Source: Lachnospiraceae bacterium UBA3287
Lineage (GTDB): Bacteria; Bacillota; Clostridia; Lachnospirales; Lachnospiraceae
NCBI GenBank assembly: GCA_002362155.1
Contig: DETN01000047.1
Span: 1 to 23,334 of the forward strand
Reading direction: 5' to 3'
DNA length: 23,334 bases
Part shown: one piece after another, positions 1-7,218 of the stretch
Position numbering within the stretch: position 1 is the stretch's first letter
How the letters are laid out: each line of letters starts with the position of its first letter
The notes under the pieces: model-generated
Database searches by the model: none
What the model was told of the DNA's origin: nothing
What the model saw: the letters and a program-made list of their open reading frames with translations, nothing else
Program-made: the position numbers and the translations under genes

Positions 1-2
1 TG

Positions 3-1148
3 CCCCAGTGGTGCTTCCCCGGCCTGATGCTTACGATCTTTGCCATGATCTGTGCCTTTATCGGCATCTCCTGCGGCCTGGACCGGCGGGGGGCTTTTTA
101 CGTGGGAATGCGGGCCTTTATGCTGGGGGAATTCACCGCCTCCCTGGAGTGGCAGATCTTTTACTACGCCCTGACCCGGATGGGATTTCCCCTCCGCATG
201 GACGTAAACCTGGTATGCCTTGTCCTGATCCACTCAGGGGTCCTTCTTCTGATGCACGCTCTGGAGCGCCGCTTCGGATGCGACATCCAGGGCAGGCAGT
301 TCACCAGTCAGTTCCTGGGGGCCATGGCCACCATTACCCTGATGGCCTACCTGCTCAGCAACATTTCCTTCGTCCTCAGGGATACCCCTTTTTCCGCCCA
401 GTATCCGGCGGAGATCTTCATGGTGCGGACCATGGCGGACCTCTTCGGGGTGGCGGCCCTCTTTGCCTGCAGCATGCTGGAAAAATCCATGCAGGAGCAG
501 ATCCGGGCCGAATCCATGCAGGCGGCCCTGAACCTTCAGTACGAGAACTACCGGCTGACAGAGGAGAGCGTGGCCCTGGTGGGACGAAAGTACCATGACT
601 TAAAGCACCAGATCGCCTATCTCAAGAGCCATATCTCCGACGAGGAAAAGACCAGGAGCCTGACCCGTATGGAAGAGGAGATCCACCAGTTCGAGGATCT
701 GAACCGGACCGGGAATCCGGTCCTGGATACCATCGTGACCTCCAAGTCCATCCTCTGCCACAAGGAGGGGATCACTCTCCACTGCGTGGCGGACGGAAAG
801 ACGCTGGACTTCATGGACCCCATGGATCTGTCGGCCCTGTTCGGCAACATCCTGGACAATTCCATGGAGGCGGTCCGCAAGATCCCCGATCCGGAGCAGC
901 GCCTGATCCGCCTGGCCGTATCCCGTAAAAAGGGCTTTGTCCGCATCGTGGCGGAGAACCGCTATGACGGAGAGATCGTTTTCAGGCAGGGGCTTCCCCT
1001 GACCTCCAAGCAGGATCCGGGCTACCACGGCTACGGGGTCAGCAGCATAAAGAACACCGTGGAAAAGTACGGGGGCTCCACCAGGATCCAGACCAGGGAG
1101 GGATGGTTCTGCCTGAACATCCTGATCCCCGCGGGGGAAAAAGCCTGA
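3..1148 (+). CDS. GHKL-type sensor histidine kinase (AgrC/VirS-like), 5'-truncated by window start
   Basis: The reading frame is open from the first bases, so the true start lies upstream; the first internal ATG is at 27. Counting from that ATG, about five hydrophobic segments occupy residues 1-152. A helical linker leads to an H-box (YHDLKHQI, residues 189-196), where the His in HDLKH is the likely phosphoacceptor. The ATP-binding domain has an N-box (NILDNSMEAV, 274-283) and a Gly-rich box (GYHGYGVSSIKN, 332-343). This matches the HPK10/GHKL class that senses peptides or other extracellular cues at the membrane and phosphorylates a LytTR-type regulator. No response regulator is visible; it would lie upstream. 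The ligand cannot be told from sequence. I am confident of the class, not of the signal. Confidence 0.88.
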   Translation, partial: PQWCFPGLMLTIFAMICAFIGISCGLDRRGAFYVGMRAFMLGEFTASLEWQIFYYALTRMGFPLRMDVNLVCLVLIHSGVLLLMHALERRFGCDIQGRQFTSQFLGAMATITLMAYLLSNISFVLRDTPFSAQYPAEIFMVRTMADLFGVAALFACSMLEKSMQEQIRAESMQAALNLQYENYRLTEESVALVGRKYHDLKHQIAYLKSHISDEEKTRSLTRMEEEIHQFEDLNRTGNPVLDTIVTSKSILCHKEGITLHCVADGKTLDFMDPMDLSALFGNILDNSMEAVRKIPDPEQRLIRLAVSRKKGFVRIVAENRYDGEIVFRQGLPLTSKQDPGYHGYGVSSIKNTVEKYGGSTRIQTREGWFCLNILIPAGEKA

Positions 1149-1186
1149 GGGGCCCCGGCCGGTCTTCCCGGATTTCGAAAGAGTCT

Positions 1187-1215
1187 TTCCGAAAAGGCCC
1201 TCCTGCTGATATAAT
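1187..1215 (+). promoter_or_regulatory. Extended -10 promoter for the peptidase gene
   Basis: TGATATAAT at 1207-1215 is a perfect -10 with the TGn extension. The -35 region 17 nt upstream (TTCCGA, 1187-1192) is poor, which an extended -10 can tolerate. The start of the downstream gene is 60 nt away. Confidence 0.6.
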
Positions 1216-1275
1216 CATTAGGAAGCAACGAAATTTTGACAGCCCCTTTCAAGAGGCCCAGGGAGGGCCGCCCCT

Positions 1276-2154
1276 ATGCTGCGATCCGAATTTCGCGAAG
1301 ACGTATTTCTGGACCTGCTGGACCAGGTCAATATCATGAGCCGGGACAACGGCAAAAAGTTCACGGACACAGGCCGCCTGGACGTCATCCGGGACCTGCT
1401 CTGGGATACCCCCTACCGGAGGGTCAACGCCCAGGGCCTCTTTCACCTGTACGCAAAAAAGCCCCTTCACCTGATCGAGGGGAAGATGATCCTGGTCTCT
1501 TCCCACGTGGACTGCCAGGTGGGGATTACCAGGTGCTCCTGGAAGGTAAAGGACAGTGAGTATCTCAGGGGGACCTTCGACAATTCCATTACCAACACGG
1601 TCATGCTCTATCTGATGCGGCAGGGAGCCCTTCCCGAAAACGTGGCGGTGGCCTTCACCGGAGACGAGGAGGAGGATTCCCACGGAGCCCGCCAGGCCGT
1701 CAAATATATGCAGGCCCAGGGCAAGTGGTTCGGGGTCATGGTGCTGGACGTAACGGACATGGGCTTTTCGGAGAAGCTGCATATCAGCGTGGAGAACGAT
1801 TTCTGGACGGAGGGCGTGGGCAGACAGGTCATCGCCCTGATGGAGAAGCTGGAAGCGGAGGATCAGATCCGCTGGCACTATGTCCCCTCCGATCCCGCAG
1901 GCGTCCCTTCCTTTGTTCCCGGGGAAAAGAACCTGGGAGAGGAGGCGGAGGCGGACGAGAGCTGGGCCTACGACGAAAAGGGCATCCCCTGCTTTTCCCT
2001 CTGCATACCGGTGGAGGGGAACATGCACCGGAACGCCGGCGTCCTGGTATCCAGAGAGTCCCTCCGCGGCTATACCTGCGCCCTGGAGCGCCTTCTGAGG
2101 GCCGTGCACGCAGGAGGAAGTATCGAGCCCCCGGAAGGAAGGGATCTTTCATAA
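1276..2154 (+). CDS. Zinc metallopeptidase-like protein (M28/M42 fold)
   Basis: This 292-residue protein has the metal-ligand series of di-zinc aminopeptidases. It has SSHVD (His77, Asp79), FDNS (Asp102), GDEEEDSHGAR (Glu131/Glu132), an LDVTD segment (Asp158/Asp161) and a late His in GNMHRNAG (His251). No signal peptide or membrane segment is seen, so it should act in the cytoplasm. A peptidase or deacylase role follows from the family; the substrate is unknown. At 292 residues it is shorter than typical M42 enzymes (about 340-360), so the dimerisation/lid insert is probably reduced. GGGAGG at 1261-1266 supports the start. It has its own promoter and a terminator after it, so it is probably monocistronic. 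Confidence 0.75.
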   Translation: MLRSEFREDVFLDLLDQVNIMSRDNGKKFTDTGRLDVIRDLLWDTPYRRVNAQGLFHLYAKKPLHLIEGKMILVSSHVDCQVGITRCSWKVKDSEYLRGTFDNSITNTVMLYLMRQGALPENVAVAFTGDEEEDSHGARQAVKYMQAQGKWFGVMVLDVTDMGFSEKLHISVENDFWTEGVGRQVIALMEKLEAEDQIRWHYVPSDPAGVPSFVPGEKNLGEEAEADESWAYDEKGIPCFSLCIPVEGNMHRNAGVLVSRESLRGYTCALERLLRAVHAGGSIEPPEGRDLS

Positions 2155-2162
2155 GTTTATCC

Positions 2163-2190
2163 GGCGGCAGAGCCTGTCTGCCGCCTTTTT
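2163..2190 (+). terminator. Rho-independent terminator after the peptidase gene
   Basis: A 9-bp perfect stem GGCGGCAGA/TCTGCCGCC (2163-2171 with 2177-2185) and a 5-nt loop are followed by five T (2186-2190). It lies 8 nt after the stop codon. Confidence 0.9.
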
Positions 2191-2303
2191 GCGTCTTTTC
2201 CCCGCCTTCCAGCGGGAAGGCTCCCGGGACGCCTTGCGGGGAGGGGGCCGGAAATGCTATTCTTTAGGCTGTTACAGACATATATTTACAGGAGTTTTTT
2301 GCC

Positions 2304-3788
2304 ATGCATCAGGTCTTTGATTTTAACGCCATGCCGGACCCTGAAAGGGACCCGGTCTGTACCTATACAGTATTTTATTCCGATGAGCGCAGCGCGGATG
2401 CATCCCGCCCCATCCTGGTCCTGGACAACAGGGAGCGGGAATGGAAGCACCACTCCGGGGGCACCTTTACAAATCCCGTAAAGAGGACCTCCTTTGAATT
2501 CACGGACCAGGAGGGGCAGGCGGATATCCTTCGGATCGACGCCCGCTTTACCAGCCTTCTTAAGTGGCTTGGAGAAAACCATATCCCGGTGAGGCTCTCG
2601 GGTCAGAATACGCCGGAGGGCTATGCGGTCTACCGGATCCGGGAGGTGGCCTACGGAGGGGCCTCCAAGCTCTCCGCCGAGGACGGCTTTCTCCAGTTCA
2701 TGATCGGCCGCCTCTTTGCCTCCGATGCCCCGAAGGAGGATACGGTCCCCGAAGAGGAGAAGGAGGAGACGGGAGACGACATGCGGCTGACATCCCTCCA
2801 GTCCATTACCGATTTCCTTGGCTGCGCCGGCAGGACATTGCCCGACAACATCCGCCTCTGGGCCAGAAGGAACCTGGCGGTGGCCAATTCCTCCGAGGTG
2901 ACGCCGGAGGAGAGGCGCCACGCCCAGAGGGCTCTTTCCATGATGATGAACATCCAGTGGAAGGCCGACTATTTCCCTTCCATCGACATGGCGGAGGCAA
3001 AAAGGATCCTGGACAGCCAGCTCTTCGGCCTGACAAAAGTCAAGCAGAGGATCATGGAGACCATCGTCCAGATCAACCGGACCCATACCCTGCCGGCCTA
3101 CGGCCTGCTGCTGGTGGGCCCTGCAGGCGTGGGCAAGTCCCAGATCGCCTATGCGGTGGCCCAGATCCTGCGTCTGCCCTGGACGGTCATGGACATGAGC
3201 TCCATCAACGATCCCGAGCAGCTGACCGGATCCTCCAGGATCTACGCCAACGCCAAGCCGGGCCTTATTATGGAGGCCTTTTCCGCCGCCGGCCAGTCCA
3301 GCCTGGTCTTTATCATCAACGAGCTGGACAAGGCGGCCGTGGGCAAGGGCAGCGGGAATCCGGCGGATGTCCTTCTGACCCTTCTGGACAACCTGGGCTT
3401 TACCGACAACTACATCGAATGCAACATTCCCACGGGAGGAGTCTACCCCATCGCCACGGCCAACTTTAAGGACCAGATCTCCACCCCCCTTCTGTCCCGC
3501 TTTGCCGTGATCGAGATCCCGGACTATACAGAGGAGGAAAAGAAGATCATCTTTAAACAGTTCTCCTTCCCGGCGGTCCTTAAGAGGATCGGCATGCGGG
3601 AGGAAGAGTGCGTGGTCACGGATGAAGCCCTGGAGGCGGTCCTGGACTACTGCCGGGGCACCACCGGCATCAGAGAGCTGGAGCAGGCCGCCGAGCATCT
3701 GGCCGCCAACGCCCTCTACCGGATCGAAGTGGAGGGGGCCGGCAGAGTGGTCTATGACAGGAAGACCGCATCCGCGGTCCTTGGTTAA
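2304..3788 (+). CDS. Lon-derived AAA+ ATPase without protease domain
   Basis: This 494-residue protein has an N-terminal region (1-160) of no recognised family, ending in an acidic linker (150-160). From residue 165 it follows the Lon architecture: the helical segment before the ATPase, the Lon signature ILDSQLFGLTKVKQRIME (235-252), Walker A GPAGVGKS (272-279), sensor 1 IATANF (383-388), an arginine finger in LLSRF (Arg399) and sensor 2 GIRELE (Arg457). The protein stops about 37 residues after sensor 2, so the Ser/Lys protease domain of Lon is absent. Walker B reads FIINELDK (336-343), with Asn339 where Lon has Asp. It may be a remodelling ATPase, or a slow or non-hydrolysing nucleotide switch. 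AGGAG at 2289-2293 supports the start; TGCTATTCT at 2255-2263 is a possible -10. The helicase gene follows after 16 nt, so the two are probably co-translated. Confidence 0.82.
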   Translation: MHQVFDFNAMPDPERDPVCTYTVFYSDERSADASRPILVLDNREREWKHHSGGTFTNPVKRTSFEFTDQEGQADILRIDARFTSLLKWLGENHIPVRLSGQNTPEGYAVYRIREVAYGGASKLSAEDGFLQFMIGRLFASDAPKEDTVPEEEKEETGDDMRLTSLQSITDFLGCAGRTLPDNIRLWARRNLAVANSSEVTPEERRHAQRALSMMMNIQWKADYFPSIDMAEAKRILDSQLFGLTKVKQRIMETIVQINRTHTLPAYGLLLVGPAGVGKSQIAYAVAQILRLPWTVMDMSSINDPEQLTGSSRIYANAKPGLIMEAFSAAGQSSLVFIINELDKAAVGKGSGNPADVLLTLLDNLGFTDNYIECNIPTGGVYPIATANFKDQISTPLLSRFAVIEIPDYTEEEKKIIFKQFSFPAVLKRIGMREEECVVTDEALEAVLDYCRGTTGIRELEQAAEHLAANALYRIEVEGAGRVVYDRKTASAVLG

Positions 3789-3804
3789 CGGGAAGGAGCA
3801 GGCT

Positions 3805-5880
3805 ATGCCAGTGATCTCCATGAACGACGCCCAGCTTGAAGCGGTCCATACCGTTGAGGGGCCCGTGATCATCATCAGCTGTCCGGGCTCCGGCAAGACC
3901 ACCACCCTGATCCACAGGGTCCGCTTCATGATCGAGTGCAGGATCGATCCCGCCTCCATCCTGACAGTGACCTTTACCAATGCGGCTGCGGAGCGGATGA
4001 AGCACTACTATCAGAAGGTCTTCGGCAGGGAGGGCAGGCTCCAGTTCCTGACCATCCACTCCCTCTGCTTCGGGATCCTCAGGGCCGAGGGGCTCTACTG
4101 CCCCGGCGATATCCTGAAGGAGGACGAAAGACGGCGCTTCGTCTACCAGCAGGTCTCCCGCATGACCTGGGTCAACGACCCCTGGGAGCTGACGGGGGCC
4201 CTGCTTACGGATTTTTCCGTGGTCCGCAACAACGACATCGATCCGGATACCTACGAGCCGGAGGCCTGCCCCGCCAGGACCTTCCGGGAGGTGCTGCGCC
4301 TCTACGACGAGTACCGGGACAGAGACCATAAGATCGACTTCGACGACATGCTGATCCAGTGCAGGGAGCTGCTCCGGGATCCGGAGATCCTTTCCAAGTG
4401 GCAGAGGCGCTTTCAGTATATCCAGTGCGACGAATACCAGGACACCAACGGCCTGCAGAGGGACATCCTCTACATGCTGGCCGGAGAAAAGAAGAATCTC
4501 TGTGTGGTGGGGGACGACGACCAGTCCATCTACATGTTCCGGGGAGCAAGGCCCGAGATCATGCTCCGCTTCGAAGAGGACTTTCCCGGCTGCCGGGTCA
4601 TCCATCTGTCCGTCAACTACCGCTCGGGCCGGGCCGTGGTGGAGAGGGCCGGCATGGTCATAGCCCATAACAGGGCCCGCTATCAGAAGGACTTTCTCTC
4701 CGCCAGGGGAGAGAAGGGCTTTGAGGGCGCCGTGCACTGCCAAAAGTTCGACGGAAGGGCGGAGGAGATGGACTACCTGGTCACCTGTATCCGGGAAGCC
4801 ATGGGAAAAGGAGTTCCCTGCCGGGAGATGGCCGTCCTTTTCAGAACGGGCAGACAGGCCCAGCTGCCGGCCGCCGCCCTCTCCAGGGCGGGGATCCCGG
4901 CCTTTTCCACGGAATCCGTCCGGTCTATCTACGAGGGCTGGGTCTTCGAGGGAATCCGGACCTATGTAAAGCTGTCCCTGGGACAGGCGGGGCCGGATGC
5001 CATGCTCTATGTTTTGAACCGCCCCTCCCGCTACCTGAAGGAGGAGTATTTCAGGACCTGCTCCTACTCCCTCTCCTCCATGCTCAGGGCGGCCTCCTAC
5101 CTGAAAAGGGACGCCTCCTGGAAGTATGAGGCCGCCAGGGAGTCCCTGACGGCCTGGATGAAGGCCTTCGGGCCGGCGGTCCTCAGACCCACGGACGAGC
5201 CCTACCTGGTCTTTCAGGCCCTGAAGTCGGAGACCGGGGGGATCGGCTACGACCTCTATATCCGGTCCTACGCCGAATACAGGAAGCTGGACGCGGAGGA
5301 GCTTTTAGGGGACTTTGCCCAGATGGAGGCGGACGCCGCCTCCTTCCGCACCATCCAGGACTGGCTGGACTTTGCCGAGGCTTCGGCAGCCGCCTCCAGA
5401 TCCTCGGGCAGGCCCAGGGACCCCCAGGGGGTGGTCCTGACCACCATGCACAAGGCCAAGGGCCTGGAGTGGCAGTATGTCTTCCTGATCGACGTGAACA
5501 AGGACCTGGTTCCCCACAGGAACGCCGAAACGGCCCTGGAGACGGAAGAGGAGAGAAGGCTCTTCTACGTGGCCATGACCAGAGCAAAGGACGTCCTATA
5601 TATCCTGGGGAGCGGAAAGGCCTCTTCCTTTATGCAGGAGATGGAGGACGATCTGAGAAAGGAGGAGGCCCTGGCCTTTTGGGGGATCTGGCAGGAAAAG
5701 AAGGGGGTAAATGTATTTGTCCGCCACAGCGCCTGGGGACTGGGCCGGGTCCTTTCCATGAAGGAGGGGAAAAAGGGCATGTATCTCAGGGTGGATTTCG
5801 ACGGCATGGTCAAGACCTTTCCCTACCCAAAAGCCTTTGCGGACGGCCACCTTTGCGCGGCAAAGGGCCTTCTGGACTGA
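3805..5880 (+). CDS. PcrA/UvrD-like superfamily 1 DNA helicase
   Basis: This protein of 691 residues carries every SF1A motif: Walker A CPGSGKTT (26-33), Ia TVTFTNAAAERM (54-65), II CDEYQDT (208-214), III VVGDDDQSIYMFRG (234-247), IV NYRSG (271-275), V TTMHKAKGLEW (546-556) and VI YVAMTRAKD (588-596). It should unwind DNA 3'-5' using ATP. Residues 636-680 resemble the Tudor-like C-terminal domain of PcrA (HSAWGLGRVLS), which in PcrA contacts RNA polymerase. The frame is open back to 3622, inside the preceding gene, but the ATG at 3805 has GGAAGGAG at 3791-3798, and the upstream translation is shadow sequence. It is somewhat shorter than PcrA (about 730-740), mainly in the 2B region, and is probably a second, accessory UvrD-type enzyme rather than the housekeeping PcrA. 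Confidence 0.9.
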   Translation: MPVISMNDAQLEAVHTVEGPVIIISCPGSGKTTTLIHRVRFMIECRIDPASILTVTFTNAAAERMKHYYQKVFGREGRLQFLTIHSLCFGILRAEGLYCPGDILKEDERRRFVYQQVSRMTWVNDPWELTGALLTDFSVVRNNDIDPDTYEPEACPARTFREVLRLYDEYRDRDHKIDFDDMLIQCRELLRDPEILSKWQRRFQYIQCDEYQDTNGLQRDILYMLAGEKKNLCVVGDDDQSIYMFRGARPEIMLRFEEDFPGCRVIHLSVNYRSGRAVVERAGMVIAHNRARYQKDFLSARGEKGFEGAVHCQKFDGRAEEMDYLVTCIREAMGKGVPCREMAVLFRTGRQAQLPAAALSRAGIPAFSTESVRSIYEGWVFEGIRTYVKLSLGQAGPDAMLYVLNRPSRYLKEEYFRTCSYSLSSMLRAASYLKRDASWKYEAARESLTAWMKAFGPAVLRPTDEPYLVFQALKSETGGIGYDLYIRSYAEYRKLDAEELLGDFAQMEADAASFRTIQDWLDFAEASAAASRSSGRPRDPQGVVLTTMHKAKGLEWQYVFLIDVNKDLVPHRNAETALETEEERRLFYVAMTRAKDVLYILGSGKASSFMQEMEDDLRKEEALAFWGIWQEKKGVNVFVRHSAWGLGRVLSMKEGKKGMYLRVDFDGMVKTFPYPKAFADGHLCAAKGLLD

Positions 5881-5952
5881 GAAAGTCCGGGGGAGCGCAG
5901 GCATTTTTTGCTCCGGTTAACGTTCTTTGTTCTTCTTGGCTCTTCTTTGTGG

Positions 5953-6004
5953 TATAGTAATACAGGATGCAGAAGGCCGCGCCCGGGCGGGGGCGGCCTT
6001 CTGC
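5953..6004 (+). promoter_or_regulatory. Putative promoter and 5'-UTR stem-loop before the PAP2 gene
   Basis: TATAGT at 5953-5958 is a likely -10, with a weak T-rich -35. From about the predicted transcript start lies a 12-bp perfect stem, GCAGAAGGCCGC at 5969-5980 with GCGGCCTTCTGC at 5993-6004. Its GC-rich loop contains GCCCGGGC. No T-run follows, so it is not a classic terminator. It probably caps the mRNA 5' end, or ends a helicase transcript as a 3' hairpin. Confidence 0.45.
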
Positions 6005-6047
6005 AGGAGCGTAAAACGATAAGACATCTGAAAAAGGATTTTGATAT

Positions 6048-7040
6048 ATGAAAACCAGAAAAGCTTCCTTCGTGCAGCCGGTGATCATGCTGACGGCCTT
6101 CCTGCTCTTTACACTGCTTGTGGCCATGGTGGACTTTAAACCCATCGGTCCCCGCGGGTCGGAGGTGGGACTTGCCGCCATCAACGGCTTTCTTCATTCG
6201 TATTTCGGATACAACGACCTCTTTTATGTGCTGTCCAAGATCCTGGGCTATATCTGCTTTCTGATCCCGGTGATCAACGCGGGCGTGGCCCTCAGGGACA
6301 TCTACCGCAAAAAGAGCCTTTTCAAGGTCGGACCGGACGTCATTGGGGCCTTCTGCATCTACGTCCTGATGGCCTTTTTCTACGTCCTCTTCAACACGGT
6401 GGTCCTCAACTACAGGCCCGTTGTGATGGACGGAGAGCTGGAAGCCTCCTATCCCTCCTCCCATACCCTGCTGGCCGTGACACTGTCTCTGTCCGCTGCC
6501 CTGCAGCTGAATTTCCGGGACAGGAACCTGGAAAGAAAGGCCAGGAACCAGAAGATCCTGATCGCCCTGGGCCTTCTGGTGGTGGTCACCAGATTCTTCT
6601 CCGGCGTCCACTGGTTCACGGACATCGTGGGCGGCGTCCTGCTGGGCCTGACCCTGGCAGCTCTTTACGTGCCCCTGGTCCGTTTCATCGGCAGGCTCTT
6701 CTACAAGGATAAGAAAAAAGCGAAAAAGGCCGTAAGAAAGCCCAGACAGGGCCATACAGGCCCCGCGGCAAAGAGCGCCGAAAAGCATGAGCTGAAGGAA
6801 GCGGCCGCTGCAGAGAAGGAAGAGAAGGCTCCGGAAGCTGGCCCTGCCGAAGAGCCGCAGGCCCCCGAAAAGGAGGAAGCTCCGGTGCAGACTTCTCCCG
6901 AGCCTGAGAAAGAGGATCCTGCCCCTCAGGAAAAGGCATCTGCCCCGGCAGAGGAAGCCGTAAAGGAAGAGCCTCTTAAGGAAGAACCTGTAAAGGAAGC
7001 GTCTGCAGAGGAAGAAAAGAAAGAAGTCCCGGAGGAATAA
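6048..7040 (+). CDS. PAP2-family membrane phosphatase with charged C-terminal tail
   Basis: This 330-residue protein has hydrophobic segments near residues 10-28, 57-82, 97-120, 138-153, 168-182 and 193-213, consistent with a six-TM lipid phosphatase of the PAP2 superfamily (for example undecaprenyl-PP or phosphatidate phosphatases). The motifs are NTVVLNYRP (116-124), PSSH (136-139) and TRFFSGVHWFTD (181-192); His139, His188 and Asp192 are the expected catalytic residues. The motif 1 Lys is Asn116 here. Residues 218-234 are Lys/Arg-rich, and the last 90 residues are a low-complexity tail of Glu, Lys, Pro and Ala, predicted disordered and cytoplasmic. AAAAAGGA at 6032-6039 is the ribosome binding site. 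A terminator follows. The exact lipid substrate is unknown. Confidence 0.85.
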   Translation: MKTRKASFVQPVIMLTAFLLFTLLVAMVDFKPIGPRGSEVGLAAINGFLHSYFGYNDLFYVLSKILGYICFLIPVINAGVALRDIYRKKSLFKVGPDVIGAFCIYVLMAFFYVLFNTVVLNYRPVVMDGELEASYPSSHTLLAVTLSLSAALQLNFRDRNLERKARNQKILIALGLLVVVTRFFSGVHWFTDIVGGVLLGLTLAALYVPLVRFIGRLFYKDKKKAKKAVRKPRQGHTGPAAKSAEKHELKEAAAAEKEEKAPEAGPAEEPQAPEKEEAPVQTSPEPEKEDPAPQEKASAPAEEAVKEEPLKEEPVKEASAEEEKKEVPEE

Positions 7041-7071
7041 GGTCCGGGCGGGAAAAAGAAATAAAAAACAT

Positions 7072-7102
7072 AAAAGCGGATGCCCGGCGCATCCGCTTTT
7101 TT
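7072..7102 (+). terminator. Rho-independent terminator after the PAP2 gene
   Basis: A 12-bp stem AAAAGCGGATGC/GCATCCGCTTTT (7072-7083 with 7089-7100) with a 5-nt loop runs into TTTTTT (7097-7102). It ends ten bases before the insertion sequence begins. Confidence 0.92.
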
Positions 7103-7108
7103 CAAAAG

Positions 7109-7111
7109 TAA
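7109..7111. repeat. Left copy of IS target-site duplication (TAA)
   Basis: TAA directly precedes the left inverted repeat and is matched by TAA at 8483-8485 directly after the right one. Confidence 0.75.
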
Positions 7112-7131
7112 GGAATTGTCACAAAATTAAT
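7112..7131 (+). repeat. Left terminal inverted repeat of the IS
   Basis: GGAATTGTCACAAAATTAAT is a perfect 20-nt match to the reverse complement of 8463-8482. Confidence 0.93.
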
Positions 7132-7173
7132 TGAACATAATGTAACGAAACGACTACATTATTTTGTGACAAT
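7115..7173. repeat. Subterminal inverted copy of the IS end; foldable left end
   Basis: ATTGTCACAAAAT (7115-7127, part of the terminal repeat) recurs inverted as ATTTTGTGACAAT (7161-7173). Inside these arms AATGTA (7139-7144) pairs with TACATT (7155-7160). The left end therefore carries two copies of the presumed transposase-binding sequence and the right end one. Confidence 0.8.
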
Positions 7174-7174
7174 A

Positions 7175-7183
7175 TGCTATACT
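7175..7183 (+). promoter_or_regulatory. Extended -10 promoter of the transposase gene
   Basis: TGCTATACT (7175-7183) is an extended -10 box lying immediately after the subterminal repeat copy, which covers the -35 region. Binding of transposase there could repress its own transcription. Confidence 0.55.
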
Positions 7184-7218
7184 ATCTGTAGCCTAACACC
7201 GATAAGGAGATGCTACAG

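Noticed and set aside
3622..3804. N-terminal extension of the helicase by 61 residues
   Set aside because: It overlaps the end of the ATPase gene in another frame and lacks a ribosome binding site; ATG 3805 has a strong one and begins the conserved region.
2286..3980. 564-codon open frame on the minus strand
   Set aside because: It lies opposite the Lon-like ATPase, has no recognisable domain and its composition is that of an antisense shadow of a GC-rich gene.
3670..4743. 357-codon open frame on the minus strand
   Set aside because: Antisense to the helicase, rich in Gly, Pro and His without motifs; a shadow.
5881..5930. Terminator after the helicase gene
   Set aside because: GGAGC/GCTCC (5892-5896 with 5910-5914) has only 5 bp, a 13-nt loop and no continuous T-run after it; too weak to call.
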